This document shows, in pieces, positions 6,041-6,509 of a stretch of DNA of 6,509 nucleotides. The notes beneath the pieces are model-generated. The model was not told the origin of the DNA, made no database searches, and saw nothing but the letters and a program-made list of their open reading frames with translations. The stretch spans positions 1-6,509 of the forward strand of contig QMMV01000120.1 of assembly GCA_003647435.1 (NCBI GenBank). Reading direction: 5' to 3'. Within the stretch, counting starts at the first letter, position 1, and each line of letters begins with the position of its first letter. Source of the stretch: Deltaproteobacteria bacterium (GTDB lineage: Bacteria > Desulfobacterota > Desulfobacteria > Desulfobacterales > C00003060). Position numbers and translations under genes: made by a program.

Positions 6041-6218
6041 TCGGTTTAACTCCATTCTCCGCCAGGAGGATGCCTATCTATTAGAGTTGTTTCGCTGCAT
6101 TCATCTGAACCTTTTACGGGCAGGTATCGTGAAGGACATGGGAGATTTGGACAAATCTCCCTGGTCCGGGCATTCAGCGTTGAGTGGAGGCATTGAGCGA
6201 CCATGGCAGGATACAGAA
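6041..6218 (+). pseudogene. C-terminal half of Y1 (RAYT/IS200-like) transposase
   Basis: The plus strand reads DRFNSILRQEDAYLLELF, then CIHLNLLRAGIV, then DKSPWSGHSALSG and IERPWQDTE. This is the C-terminal region of REP-associated transposases, where homologues read GRYKSIL, RYIHLNPVRAG and PWSGHSAL. The Tyr expected in RYIHLNP, the nucleophile that attacks DNA in this family, is Cys here (TGC, 6096-6098), and the following NP is NL. There is no start codon of its own. Homology ends at 6216-6218, where the opposite-strand N-terminal half ends. The frame stays open on both sides for 187 codons (5835-6398), but the flanks are antisense to the PIN toxin and to the other half, so that ORF is not a gene. 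Confidence 0.75.
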
Positions 6219-6509
6219 AATAGATTTATACGGGCCTCGAAAGAGCTGACCATCCACATGATGAAAACTATTGAAACGCTGGGTGTATATGCCATCGATG
6301 TGGCGCATGCACCTGGAGAGGTTGGCGTCCGGGGGTTGAATGAGGAGGTGGTAATGATTGCTGAGCAAGCAAAAAGCAGAAATCCGCACATACCATAATT
6401 CCACCGATTCTTTCAGGAGATCAATAAAGGTACGATAGTCTTTTTTTCCAAGAAAACGGCCTCTGCCCTTCTCCCCCTATTCATGATATGGTACCACGCA
6501 CCTGCGTAC
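6216..6509 (-). pseudogene. N-terminal half of Y1 (RAYT/IS200-like) transposase, frameshifted
   Basis: Read leftward from the edge, one frame gives YAGAWYHIMNRGRRAEAVFL, the conserved start region of this transposase family; the first eight or so residues lie beyond the window. At the A7 run on the minus strand (6447-6441) the frame shifts. The next frame continues as DYRTFIDLLKESVELWYV, then FCLLSNHYHLLI with the HUH metal-binding motif (HYH), then MRHIDGIYTQRFN and GQLFRGPYKSIF. One more A in the run would restore the frame. After YKSIF, at about 6216, homology stops and the strand reads through the antisense of the flipped C-terminal half to a TGA at 6176-6174. The 76-codon open frame from GTG at 6404 is only part of this remnant. 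Confidence 0.78.

Larger units (their letters stand above)
6041..6509. mobile_element. Decayed, internally inverted IS200/REP-type transposase locus
   Basis: Remains of a Y1 (HUH) transposase of the IS200-like/RAYT type. The N-terminal half is encoded leftward from beyond the right window edge to about 6216, and the C-terminal half rightward from about 6041 to 6218. Together they cover the family once, meeting at YKSI/SIL. No element ends or hairpins could be identified because the right side is cut off. Confidence 0.75.

Noticed and set aside
5835..6398. Plus-strand open frame of 187 codons as a complete gene
   Set aside because: Only 6041-6218 is protein-like (transposase C-terminus); the rest is antisense to the PIN toxin and to the transposase N-terminal half.
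1..6509. CRISPR array, tRNA or rRNA genes
   Set aside because: No regularly spaced direct repeats and no recognisable tRNA or rRNA sequence were seen on either strand.

Overview
The window looks like an accessory, partly decayed stretch of a Gram-negative bacterial chromosome. A Desulfobacterota (sulfate-reducer-like) host is my best guess. It rests on remembered resemblance of the DUF4143 ATPase, BrnT subtype and IS200-like transposase to proteins common in that group; no search was possible. Nothing here is a housekeeping gene. The content is a probable defence protein, toxin-antitoxin (TA) modules and dead mobile or accessory genes, which is typical of a genomic island.

Left part (1-2784): one very large plus-strand gene encodes a primase-helicase-nuclease fusion of the TOTE conflict-system type. 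Its reading frame is still open at base 1, so the true start is outside the window and the Met at 91 is internal. Immediately after it (about 2786-3891, plus) lies an AAA_14/DUF4143 ATPase pseudogene. It lacks a start, carries an in-frame TAA and a frameshift, and has lost an acidic residue of its C-terminal nuclease-like motif.

Middle part (3892-5172): about 430 bases hold no convincing gene, only two TTACCCA/TGGGTAA inverted repeats and a weak minus-strand ORF. Next is a minus-strand brnT-brnA module. The BrnT toxin reads through intact but has no ATG, GTG or TTG in a usable place, and a good sigma70-like promoter sits almost on top of its first codons. An isolated tail resembling a TA antitoxin follows at 4938-5039 (plus).

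Right part (5173-6509): a second minus-strand TA pair has a PIN-domain toxin first and a ribbon-helix-helix antitoxin second, overlapping by 32 bases. Its promoter has a TTGACA box and a palindrome between the -35 and -10. Against this promoter lies a wrecked IS200/REP-type (Y1, HUH) transposase. Its N-terminal half is on the minus strand, running off the right edge with a one-base frameshift, and its C-terminal half is on the plus strand. The halves meet tail to tail, as if the C-terminal half had been flipped in place.

Inferred biology: an anti-invader nucleic-acid processing gene sits beside two TA modules that may stabilise the region, surrounded by debris of an ATPase, an antitoxin and a transposase. 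The TOTE protein, brnA and the PIN/RHH pair look functional; brnT is uncertain; the rest look dead.
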